From contig NZ_SNWM01000001.1 in NCBI RefSeq assembly GCF_004362245.1, positions 248,001-312,000 on the forward strand: 64,000 nt of DNA, in the 5' to 3' direction. The translations under genes and the position numbers were made by a program. A model generated the notes under the pieces. The model did no database searches and was not told the DNA's origin. It saw nothing but the letters and a program-made list of their open reading frames with translations. Of the stretch, positions 18,265 through 26,232 are shown piece by piece. Every line of letters begins with the position of its first letter. Positions within the stretch are counted from its first letter, which is position 1. This DNA comes from Pedobacter duraquae (GTDB taxonomy: Bacteria; Bacteroidota; Bacteroidia; Sphingobacteriales; Sphingobacteriaceae).

Positions 18265-18456
18265 GTTTTCAGCGCACTAAAAGCTTAATATAATGCGGTC
18301 AATACATCTTTAGAACATCAGCAGAGCCAATTCATTAACCATAAAACCGGCCCGGATCTTAACGATTCATTTCGCCTGTTCATCGAACACTCTTTCCACT
18401 TTCCTAATGATCACGGTAGTTTTAAGCAACGAATCAAAAATATAAATCAACAGGTT

Positions 18457-19494
18457 ATGGAAAATCAGACATTAAGTTTCAGATATGAACTAGAGAAAAA
18501 AGAACCAAGATTAGGTGATGGCGGTATAACCAGAGGTGCGTCAGTAAAAGAATTTCCGGCATCAACAGGTATTGCCGGCGTCAGCATGCGTTTGCAACCG
18601 GGTGGTATGCGCGAACTGCACTGGCATGCAAATGCTGCTGAATGGGCGTATGTTATTTCAGGCACGCTACGCACCACTATCATCCATCCAGACGGCCAGA
18701 CTTATATCGATAATTTCGGACCCGGTGATGTCTGGTATTTCCCAAAAGGATATGGCCACTCTATCCAGGCAACCGGATCTACTGAAGCACACTTTATCCT
18801 GATTTTCGACAACGGTAATTTTTCAGAGGATCATACCTTTAGTATTACCGACTTCATGGCCAGCGTTCCAAAAGAAATCCTCGCTCAAAATCTGGGCATC
18901 TCTACAGCAGATGTTGATCAACTGCCTAAAAAGGAAGCCTATTTTGCTTTAGGGCCAAACCCCGATGAAAGTAAGTCTTTTGCCGTTGCTCGTCCAGATG
19001 TCCAGCTTACCAGCATGCACAGATATCCACTCGAAGCCCAACAACCAAAAGTCGTTCCTGGTGGCGGCACTCAGCGACTGGTTTCTATGGAGCAATTTCC
19101 GATCAGTACCAGCATGACTGGCTCTATCATCGAACTTCAGCCAGGTGCCCTTCGCGAGATGCACTGGCATCCCAATGCTGATGAATGGCAATACTATATA
19201 TCCGGAACTGCAGAGATGACCGTATTTCTGGCAGAAGCAACCGCAGTAACCGAACAGTTTAATGCCGGAGATGTAGGCTATGTACCTATGGGCGCCGGCC
19301 ATTACATTAAGAATAATGGTGACGATGTGTGCAGGATTCTTATTGGCTTCAACAGTGGACACTATGAGTCTATTGATTTAAGCGCCTGGCTTGCCGGAAA
19401 TCCAAAAGATGTGGTAAGCACGAATTTATTTATTGATGATGCATTAACAGATAAATTGCCAGAAGGCAAATTATTTATTGTACCTGAAAAGTAG
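18457..19494 (+). CDS. Bicupin oxalate decarboxylase (OxdC-like)
   Basis: A cytosolic manganese enzyme of 345 residues that would convert oxalate to formate and CO2. It has two cupin domains (about 40-135 and 215-310). Both metal sites are complete: His55, His57, Glu62, His101 in the first, and His236, His238, Glu243, His282 in the second. Arg52 and Arg233 precede each HWH, as in OxdC. The lid over the N-terminal site reads SEDHT (123-127); Glu124 matches the proton-donor Glu162 of the Bacillus enzyme, whose loss converts it to an oxidase. Secretion signals are absent. No formate dehydrogenase or oxalate transporter is next to it. It ends with a strong terminator. Confidence 0.9.
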   Translation: MENQTLSFRYELEKKEPRLGDGGITRGASVKEFPASTGIAGVSMRLQPGGMRELHWHANAAEWAYVISGTLRTTIIHPDGQTYIDNFGPGDVWYFPKGYGHSIQATGSTEAHFILIFDNGNFSEDHTFSITDFMASVPKEILAQNLGISTADVDQLPKKEAYFALGPNPDESKSFAVARPDVQLTSMHRYPLEAQQPKVVPGGGTQRLVSMEQFPISTSMTGSIIELQPGALREMHWHPNADEWQYYISGTAEMTVFLAEATAVTEQFNAGDVGYVPMGAGHYIKNNGDDVCRILIGFNSGHYESIDLSAWLAGNPKDVVSTNLFIDDALTDKLPEGKLFIVPEK

Positions 19495-19615
19495 ACTAAG
19501 AAAGACATTAACCCTTTATTTTGCCATATTAAAGTCATAACGAAATGTAATAATATATCCATAACAATATTAGGCGGATTCAGTCGTCTTATATCCGAGA
19601 GCGTTAATTTAGATG

Positions 19616-19648
19616 AAGCGGGACAGGTCGGTATGATCAGTCCCGCTT
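19616..19648 (+). terminator. Terminator after the oxalate decarboxylase gene
   Basis: AAGCGGGAC (19616-19624) pairs with GTCCCGCTT (19640-19648), then a run of eight T. It is a textbook intrinsic terminator, about 120 nt after the stop. Confidence 0.85.
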
Positions 19649-19825
19649 TTTTTTATCTATTAGCGGTTCATTCTTAAAGGTCTTTGCTTACCAAACATTT
19701 TTTACATTTCAGATCGCTAAGTATTTTCCAATAAGCCTATAAAACCAAGTTCAGAATGCATAAGAAATTGCTTCGAAAACAAGACGTATAGGCATGGTAT
19801 TTAACGAGGCATTAGGGCGGCATTG

Positions 19826-19877
19826 CCCCGGGGTTGACGCCCCCTTAACCTACCCCCTGGGGGCGTCAACCCCGGGG
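19826..19877. repeat. GC-rich 19-bp perfect inverted repeat
   Basis: Arms 19826-19844 and 19859-19877 are perfect complements (CCCCGGGGTTGACGCCCCC on the left) with a 14-nt loop; a G-T wobble and two more pairs extend it. It is strikingly GC-rich beside AT-rich surroundings. It has no T-run, and lies 128 nt before the first DUF6266 gene. The rest of 19495-20004 contains the terminator and nothing else I can identify. It could be a REP-type palindrome or a strong RNA hairpin. Confidence 0.8.
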
Positions 19878-20004
19878 TAAAGCACTGAGAAAGACCCGGA
19901 TTCCATATGTCAGAATCAAGTCATTATGCATCGTATCTATTTGTTTTTCAGATGCTTATTTGTACATTGATTTTATTATATTAAATCATCTTAAACTTCA
20001 GATT

Positions 20005-20640
20005 ATGGCATTTGCACCAAACGGACTAGGGGGACCGATTTATGGTCGACTAGGGAATTACGTATATTACTTGCTTAACGGCGAACCGGTAGTACGCAAA
20101 ATCGGACGAAGAATTGGACCACGAACTCCACAGGAAATAAGATCATCGAATAGACAGAGTTTACTGGTCCATTTTTTCAACCCTATGAAGGCTTTTATTA
20201 AGAAAGGCTTTGGAGCCGCGGCTGAACACACTACTTCAAACTATCATAATCTGGCAATGTCTTACAACAACCCTAAAGCTATCGCTGTAGACACTGATCA
20301 TCCAACTATTTTGTACGACAAGATATTATTAGCTAAAGGCGAGCTGCTGGAACCTGCAGCTCCAAATGCGGTTATCGATGGGGATAATATACTGTTTACC
20401 TGGGAATACGACGAAGATTTACACTGGAACTTTTCTGAAGACCGGGTGATGATGCTTATTCATTTCCCTGAAAAAGGCGCCTCTATATTTAAGATGACTG
20501 GTGCTGAACGTGCGCAGGGTTATGACACATTCCATTTGCTACCAGGTATGACGACTGAAAAAATGCATATTTACGTTGCTTTCTGTTCAAGCTATTCGGA
20601 AGAAGTGTCCAATAGCATATATATCCGGGAGATCAATTAG
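20005..20640 (+). CDS. DUF6266 family protein, first of a tandem pair
   Basis: A 211-residue protein; I use the ATG at 20005 and reject a TTG at 19960. The N-terminus has the family pattern of a Gly-rich start and an aromatic/Arg block (LGGPIYGRLGNYVYY, then RRIGPRTPQEIRSSNRQS). The C-terminal part (about 115-211) looks like an immunoglobulin-type beta domain: FTWEYDEDLHWN, DRVMMLIHFPEKG, GAERAQGYDTFHL and the closing EEVSNSIYIREIN. These are features I associate with DUF6266, a Bacteroidota family of unknown function often found in several copies. No signal peptide is visible. It is followed 37 bp later by a second member. Confidence 0.75.
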   Translation: MAFAPNGLGGPIYGRLGNYVYYLLNGEPVVRKIGRRIGPRTPQEIRSSNRQSLLVHFFNPMKAFIKKGFGAAAEHTTSNYHNLAMSYNNPKAIAVDTDHPTILYDKILLAKGELLEPAAPNAVIDGDNILFTWEYDEDLHWNFSEDRVMMLIHFPEKGASIFKMTGAERAQGYDTFHLLPGMTTEKMHIYVAFCSSYSEEVSNSIYIREIN

Positions 20641-20677
20641 GCGAAATTGTTAATCAACAGAGTAAAATCAAATTGTT

Positions 20678-21304
20678 ATGGCATCATATACAGAAGGCAT
20701 TAACGGACCATTCACAGGAAAAGTTGCTTCAGTAATCGGCACATCAAACCGAGGAAAAGCTGTTATGAAAGGCGTAGGGGACATAAGGATAGACAATCCT
20801 ACAGAAGCCCAATTGTTATCACGAGACCGGCTTTCGACGATGACAAGTTTCCTTACCCGTATATCGACAGTACTACAAATTGGCTTTCCGGCGAAACGGA
20901 CGGGCCTGACGTCCGTTAATCAGGCGATAAAGATTAATATGAGAAATGCGCTTGATTTCTCTGCGCCCACCGCCGAAATAAACTACCCTAAGCTGCAAAT
21001 TGGCAAGGGAAGTCTTCCAGCTTCTTACAAACCAGGGATACAAGTAGCGGGGAATTTTCAAGTGAGGTTTTTCTGGGATCATTTTCCGATGAGTAATCCA
21101 AATGATCTCGTCACAATTCTCTGCTACTGCCCTGCTCTTAATAACGCTCATCGTTTCATTAACACTGCAAAACGTTCGGCCCTAGAGTTTTCAGCTAACT
21201 TAGGAGATGCGTTTCTAGATAAAGAAATCCATAGTTGGATCCTATTCTCGAATGGAACAATCGCCAGCAATAGCATGTACCTTGGTAAACTTATAGTAAC
21301 GTAA
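20678..21304 (+). CDS. DUF6266 family protein, second of a tandem pair
   Basis: A 208-residue protein with the typical DUF6266 opening GINGPFTGKVASVIGTSNRGKAV and an N-terminal helical block DNPTEAQLLSRDRLSTMTSF (split here as markers). The C-terminal beta domain shows FQVRFFWDHFPMSNPNDLV and ends SNSMYLGKLIVT, matching the VSxSxYxG ending of the family. It is clearly diverged from the first copy, so the pair is old. Function is unknown; the two probably share one transcript. No signal peptide is present. The next 135 bases hold no obvious signal. Confidence 0.8.
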   Translation: MASYTEGINGPFTGKVASVIGTSNRGKAVMKGVGDIRIDNPTEAQLLSRDRLSTMTSFLTRISTVLQIGFPAKRTGLTSVNQAIKINMRNALDFSAPTAEINYPKLQIGKGSLPASYKPGIQVAGNFQVRFFWDHFPMSNPNDLVTILCYCPALNNAHRFINTAKRSALEFSANLGDAFLDKEIHSWILFSNGTIASNSMYLGKLIVT

Positions 21305-21439
21305 CATAAGCAGTTACAGATAGAATTTATGCTCCGCCGACTGTGATAAAGACCTAATAGCCAATATTTTTAATCTATCTGATCGAACAATATATTCTTA
21401 TCTGTTGTTATAAATAGCGATCACCCTTAAAAGAACGCT

Positions 21440-21952
21440 ATGAAATCTTACTTAACGCATGCACTCGTTATTTTTACCATTTGTGCCGCAATGGTTAACA
21501 CTGCACATAGTCAGACAACAAACCACCTGGAAAAAGTCCCACCGTCTCGGATCAACAAGTTTATTGACAGTTTGAAAATAAAGATTGCCCGTGATACACT
21601 TAAATTTAATCAGTTAGACTTGATTGGCAATGGAAAAGATGTGACAAACGTCGCCAATTACAGCAAACTATTTATCATCAATAACAAACTCAGCTATAAA
21701 TTAGATGTTTTAACTGCAGCAGATGTAGCCTTTTTTGTTAGAGAGTTCCTTACCCCATCAAAAATTGAAGAGATAGGTGTTCTGAAAGCACCCTACTCAA
21801 ACATGGCATATGGTGCACGTGGAGTAAACGGAGTAGTCAACATTCAGTTAAAAAGCACTGCAAAAATTGATCCCGCGGTAGCACAACTCTCGCTTAGCGG
21901 AGAGCAGGATGCCGGCGCTAGCAATTCGGACAAATTGAATATCAGACAATAG
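21440..21952 (+). CDS. Secreted protein with only a TonB-plug-like segment
   Basis: A 170-residue protein with a signal peptide (about 1-25, ending TAHSQ). Residues 105-140 read FLTPSKIEEIGVLKAPYSN and then MAYGARGVNGVVNIQLK, which match the end of a TonB-receptor plug (xxIexIevLKgpxxxxYGxxGxNGVixI). There is no beta-barrel: the protein stops 30 residues later, and the next gene is a different protein in its own frame. It could be a free plug-like partner of the surface or a shortened receptor remnant. I cannot assign a function. It precedes the peptidase gene by 76 bp and may share its transcript. Confidence 0.7.
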   Translation: MKSYLTHALVIFTICAAMVNTAHSQTTNHLEKVPPSRINKFIDSLKIKIARDTLKFNQLDLIGNGKDVTNVANYSKLFIINNKLSYKLDVLTAADVAFFVREFLTPSKIEEIGVLKAPYSNMAYGARGVNGVVNIQLKSTAKIDPAVAQLSLSGEQDAGASNSDKLNIRQ

Positions 21953-22028
21953 CTTTTAACCATATAGTTGATGCAACATTTGATCGGTAATTTCGACTTG
22001 TTGATGGTTGGCACTCCAATCCTGCAAC

Positions 22029-23849
22029 ATGAAACAACTAACTTACGTACCGCTCGTCCTTTTCGCCCTTTTTTCACCGATAGTAAATTTAGCACAAGAG
22101 AAAAATGCTGACCGACTGTTAAATGAATATATTATCAGTATAGACTCCGCTTTTCAGCGTGCTGACACGGTTGATTTTAATAAACTTATCCCTTTAGCAG
22201 AACTCCAAAGCTTCTATCAAGCTACTGTCAACAAAAAGTTTGAGCGAAAAGCAGGACTACACCGCATTATCAAAGTGCAGGGTGATAGTGCTTTTGCATT
22301 GATTACCGGCGCGGTATTGTATGGTAACTCCGGAGATGAGACAAACACATCGGTGATTTACAGTGGTATTTACAAATTCAAAAAAATAAATGGATCCTGG
22401 ATAATTGCCGAAAAGTTGGCTATAGACCGGCTTAATAAAATCAAAAGGCAGAGCTTAAATCTGAAAGTAACACCGGGAGCCGGCATAATTGTTTCTGACA
22501 CCTTAACTATTGATGTAAGCGACCCATTGGGTTTTGCTGTAAGATTTAACCATCATGCTTTGATATCCGGGCTAACAAGCAATGGACAGAAATTAAACTA
22601 TCTGGCTGGCGGCGGATTACTCTGGGTCAACACACAGCTGCGCGGCATACAAAAAATTGTACTTAATTACAGTCTAGCAATCGAGAAAGACGACAATAAC
22701 AGGAACTCAGGTTATTTCGGTGACATTTTCGGACATGTGCGCAATCAATATTGCTGGCATCCCTTTTTCAGTTTCTCTAGCGCAAATGACCGGGCTGATT
22801 TTTCTGTTCATGCTGAAATTCCTGCGACATATGGGATATCCACCACCCTACCGCAGCAAGAGGCAGTTGAAGGTCAGCATAAAATCGTCAGCGCTAAATC
22901 TGACGGCCCTATTTTTGCCCTCGGCCTATATTATGACAAGGAATGGGAAACGACAATCTCTAAAAAGGATGATATTGCACTTGTAGTTTACGCTACAAAA
23001 GATTTTCGGCCTGACCACGAGCTGCTGTATCAGCAATTCTCTAAGGTCTATGACACCCTGCAACGAAATTTTGGAAAACCACAAGGCAATTACTTCGGAA
23101 TTTTGCAGGATCGCTCCAGCGGAGGCAATGGCTGGAAAAACAGAAGTAACAGCGTGATTATCGCTGCAGAGACCGGTGGGTATATCATTACCGACAAACC
23201 AAGTCCGAGAGCAATTTTTGGACATGAAATCGCCCATCAGTGGACAAATCCAAACGGCGCAGCAACGAATTTCCTAACCGAGGGTTGGGCAACATATGCA
23301 GAATCAATACTTTTGAAAGAAACCTATGGCGACACAATTGTACGGACATTCTTTAAATCCCAGAAGCTAAATTATATCAATGGCAAATTTGACGGACACG
23401 CTGATTTATTGAACGATTATGGAAATAGCGGTGTTTCGTATAGCAAGGGCTCCTGGTTGTTCTATCTGCTACAGCAATACGTTGGCGAACAAAAGTTAGC
23501 TGCAACAATGTCAGCGTTCAGTAAGTTAACAAACCAATCAGTAAAGACATTTATTGCTCAGCTAAACATCAATACGGGAAAGGATTTGGAATTATTTGTC
23601 AATTCCTGGCTGCATAGCAAGGTGATACCGACCTTAAGTGTAGAGCAAGCAAAAAACACTTTAACAATCATTCAGGAATCTGACGTTTTCATCTTTCCAT
23701 TAACGGTTCAGGCAACACTCAAGAACGGTAAAACGCTAAAAAAGAAAATAGTATTGAGTAGCAGAACACAGACGGTGCATTTTGATGGAGGAACGATATT
23801 GAGTTATAAATTAGATCCGGATGATGCGGCTTTATTTTTCTCGAAATAA
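22029..23849 (+). CDS. Secreted M1-like metallopeptidase with unusual zinc-site spacing
   Basis: A 606-residue protein, starting at the ATG at 22029 (a TTG seven codons upstream is rejected because the signal peptide begins at MKQLTYVPLVLFALF). Residues about 28-135 resemble an NTF2/SnoaL-like domain (VIYSGIYKFKKINGSWIIA). A beta-sandwich region and the peptidase core follow. The zinc motif HEIAH is at 399-403, and the next acidic residue in the expected place is Glu418 in TEGWATY, 14 residues later instead of the 18 of ordinary M1 enzymes; Glu425 is an alternative. It probably cleaves peptides outside the inner membrane. The first repeat copy starts 22 nt after its stop. Confidence 0.78.
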   Translation: MKQLTYVPLVLFALFSPIVNLAQEKNADRLLNEYIISIDSAFQRADTVDFNKLIPLAELQSFYQATVNKKFERKAGLHRIIKVQGDSAFALITGAVLYGNSGDETNTSVIYSGIYKFKKINGSWIIAEKLAIDRLNKIKRQSLNLKVTPGAGIIVSDTLTIDVSDPLGFAVRFNHHALISGLTSNGQKLNYLAGGGLLWVNTQLRGIQKIVLNYSLAIEKDDNNRNSGYFGDIFGHVRNQYCWHPFFSFSSANDRADFSVHAEIPATYGISTTLPQQEAVEGQHKIVSAKSDGPIFALGLYYDKEWETTISKKDDIALVVYATKDFRPDHELLYQQFSKVYDTLQRNFGKPQGNYFGILQDRSSGGNGWKNRSNSVIIAAETGGYIITDKPSPRAIFGHEIAHQWTNPNGAATNFLTEGWATYAESILLKETYGDTIVRTFFKSQKLNYINGKFDGHADLLNDYGNSGVSYSKGSWLFYLLQQYVGEQKLAATMSAFSKLTNQSVKTFIAQLNINTGKDLELFVNSWLHSKVIPTLSVEQAKNTLTIIQESDVFIFPLTVQATLKNGKTLKKKIVLSSRTQTVHFDGGTILSYKLDPDDAALFFSK

Positions 23850-23870
23850 GCATGAAGATTTACATTAAAA

Positions 23871-24115
23871 AAAGGCTGTAAAAAAAGAAAGGGTTGTTCC
23901 ATCCAGACACATCCCTATTCTAACCAAATATAAACCTGTATGAACGGGTTTTCCTTTATATCTTCAAGTCACAGTTTTGACTGCTGGTTAACAGACTTGA
24001 AAATGATATGTCAATTTTAAATGTTCGATGATCCGCTGATCATCTACTTGCTGATACAAATATAAGAACTATTTCTTAGTGTACAAAATACACTATTATT
24101 TTTTTTTATAAAAAA
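23871..24115. repeat. Structured direct repeat, copy 1
   Basis: About 226 nt (23871-24096) repeat at 24365-24589 with five substitutions and one deletion. Inside are four stem-loops: AAACCTGT/ACGGGTTT (8 bp, one wobble), TTCAAGTC/GACTTGAA (8 bp, 23963-24001), GATGATC/GATCATC with loop CGCT (24027-24044), and TAGTGTA/TACACTA with loop CAAAA near 24078-24096, followed here by a T-run. No coding frame is convincing. A structured RNA or a mobile palindromic element are both possible. Confidence 0.8.
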
Positions 24116-24296
24116 CACGAGAACTACAGAAGAAATCGAAGTTCTAATCCGATTTTCTGTTAAAAAACCTCTTTAAAGCAGTATTTTGACAAGAGGACAC
24201 CATAAATTGGATCAAAAATTCAAATTTAGTCAATTACAAATGACATTAATATGATAATACCGTTTTGGTTTTCGGTATAAAAAATCAAAAAAATAC

Positions 24297-24338
24297 GAAG
24301 TGATAAAGATTATGAAAGAAGTGATAAAGATTATGAAA
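24297..24338. repeat. Two tandem copies of a 21-bp unit
   Basis: The unit GAAGTGATAAAGATTATGAAA occurs twice in direct succession between the two large repeat copies. It is too short to say more; slippage is the simplest origin. Confidence 0.8.
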
Positions 24339-24364
24339 AGTAAATGGAAGATAGAGAGAAGAGA

Positions 24365-24607
24365 AAAGGCTATAAAAAAAGAAAGGGTTGTTCCATCCAG
24401 ACACATCCCTATTCTAACCAAATATAAACCTGTATGAACGGGTTTTCCTTTATATCTTCAAGTCGCAGTTTTGACTGCTGGTTAACAGACTTGAAAATGA
24501 TATGTCAATTTTAATGTTCGATGATCCGCTGATCATCTACTTGCTGATACAAATGTAAGAACTTTTTGTTAGTGTACAAAATACACTATGAATATTTTTA
24601 TAAAAAA
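24365..24607. repeat. Structured direct repeat, copy 2
   Basis: Same orientation as copy 1, starting 494 nt later. All four stem-loops are kept exactly: the observed substitutions fall outside the paired arms or in loops as far as I can align by eye. The T-run after the last hairpin is weaker here. Confidence 0.8.
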
Positions 24608-25472
24608 GTTATTAGCATTAATTCATGTATCCAAATATCATGCCGTTTGGCTAACAGTGTTGCATCCGCAATACTTAACTTCTGTAAAAAAACGAATTAT
24701 TTCTGACATTTGATGTAAAAAATTAAATAAAAATATTTTTTTAACCTTATAATTCGGAATTTGATTATCTCATCCCCTATTTAATTGGCGTTATCCTTCA
24801 TTAGCAAGAATTTTTAGCGCTTTCAACCCCAATATTGAGCAATAAAAAATTGAAATCCGACAAAAAGACGAATTCAGACAAAATAACTAATCAACAAAAC
24901 AATAAATAACCTTACATAATAGGATACACAATACACTTTACCGAACTCAATGTTAAGTTAAACACCATAAATCAAAATTATACCAACAAAAACTCATAAA
25001 ATGATCAATAAACACTCAATAAAATCATATTTTTCGGTCAAAATTTAAAAAATAACAATAATTTGAACTTATTTCAAGAAATAACACCACTAAAAAACCT
25101 ATATGATCCAAAAAACAAAATTGGTCAACCAAATAAATACTATTTATTTCGATTTAGTCAGTTTTCAGAGCTACACAGATATGTATATTTATAAGAACAC
25201 TGTCTTTTAGACACAATCACGCTTTTATACAAATTTAATTTTCAGTTATCTATTAAAGGTTCAAATCCAATTTTTATTACATCCTGAATTTGATTTTAAC
25301 TTTTTTTAACGTATAGTGTGTTAAAATAATGAACCAATTGTTATTGTTATTCCTGATATTTGCGGCGTTAGGTCACAGGTTTAATTCATATGTAGCACCA
25401 GGATGACTTTATCCGTTTAGCAAGGGATAGATAACGCTAACAGCTTAGACTTAAAATCAACTATTCGTATTT
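24608..25472. other. AT-rich gene-free stretch upstream of the DUF4397 gene
   Basis: About 865 bp with very high A/T content, frequent stops in all frames and no recognisable RNA gene, repeat or terminator. It may contain the promoter and a long leader of the lipoprotein gene at 25473. I see nothing else in it. Confidence 0.6.
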
Positions 25473-26192
25473 ATGAAAATTTCTACAAACTTCAGTCACA
25501 ACAAAACCTCTCGTTTATTGATGCTGATCGGAATGACTGCAGGAGCGCTGCTTTTCAATTCATGTAAAAAAGAAGATGCTACTGTAACTGTAGCAAACGG
25601 AATTGCGCTGATCAATGCATCACCTACCCCAGCTACCTATAATGTATATCTCAATACCGATACACGTCTCAATAGTGCTGCTCTACCATTCGGCGGCACG
25701 GTATCATACAGGACGATTGCCTCTGGAAGTAATACGTTGAAATTTACTTCTGCCAGCTCCATCGAAAGCCTTCTTACAAAAACGGTGACAGTGTCTGATA
25801 ACAGCGCGTATTCGTATTTTTTAATTGGCAGCACAACTAGTACACTAGATGGTTTATTAGTGAATGATGATTTGTCTGCAACCTCTTCAGATAAAGCCTT
25901 TGTGCGTTTCATCAATTTATCTCCTGATGCGGGATCGCTTGACCTCGCTGTCACAGGTGCTACAACCAATTTAATTTCAGATAAAACTTACAAGACAGCG
26001 AGTTCATTTGTCCAGGTTGATCCAAAAACATATTCATTTGACATCAAGGACAAGGCAACTGGAGCCGTTAAAACAACATTAACTGGCGTTGTATTCGCCG
26101 CAGGATACCATTACACAGTTTTTGCTAAAGGAATGAACACACCAACCAGCCAGCAAATTGGTTTTGGTGGTCAGACTATGACCAATCAATAA
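25473..26192 (+). CDS. DUF4397 domain lipoprotein
   Basis: A 239-residue lipoprotein with a signal ending LFNSC, Cys31 being the lipidated residue, followed by KKEDA. Two beta-rich repeats of the DUF4397 type follow: ANGIALINASPTPATYNVYL at about 42 and KAFVRFINLSPDAGSLDLAV at about 141 (the marker is xRxINxSPDA). Function is unknown; members are anchored in the outer or inner membrane. It ends with a hairpin shared with the convergent prolyl oligopeptidase gene. It is preceded by 1.6 kb without genes. Confidence 0.85.
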   Translation: MKISTNFSHNKTSRLLMLIGMTAGALLFNSCKKEDATVTVANGIALINASPTPATYNVYLNTDTRLNSAALPFGGTVSYRTIASGSNTLKFTSASSIESLLTKTVTVSDNSAYSYFLIGSTTSTLDGLLVNDDLSATSSDKAFVRFINLSPDAGSLDLAVTGATTNLISDKTYKTASSFVQVDPKTYSFDIKDKATGAVKTTLTGVVFAAGYHYTVFAKGMNTPTSQQIGFGGQTMTNQ

Positions 26193-26202
26193 TTTTTTTC
26201 AG

Positions 26203-26232
26203 ATGGGATTAGCTATTGTAAGCTAATCCCAT
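26203..26232. terminator. Bidirectional terminator overlapping a stop codon
   Basis: ATGGGATTAGCT (26203-26214) pairs perfectly with AGCTAATCCCAT (26221-26232), loop ATTGTA. It stands 10 nt after the DUF4397 stop and contains the last codons and stop of the oppositely read peptidase gene. T-rich sequence flanks it on both sides, so it can end both transcripts. Confidence 0.75.

Noticed and set aside
24230-24421. A 63-residue hydrophobic minus-strand reading frame between the two large repeat copies
   Set aside because: Its Phe/Ile-rich sequence comes from AT-rich DNA and the tandem 21-bp unit, and it runs into the duplicated element; no start context or family support.
23871-24607. A CRISPR array
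   Set aside because: There are only two copies of a long 226-bp element with unrelated spacing, and no cas genes.
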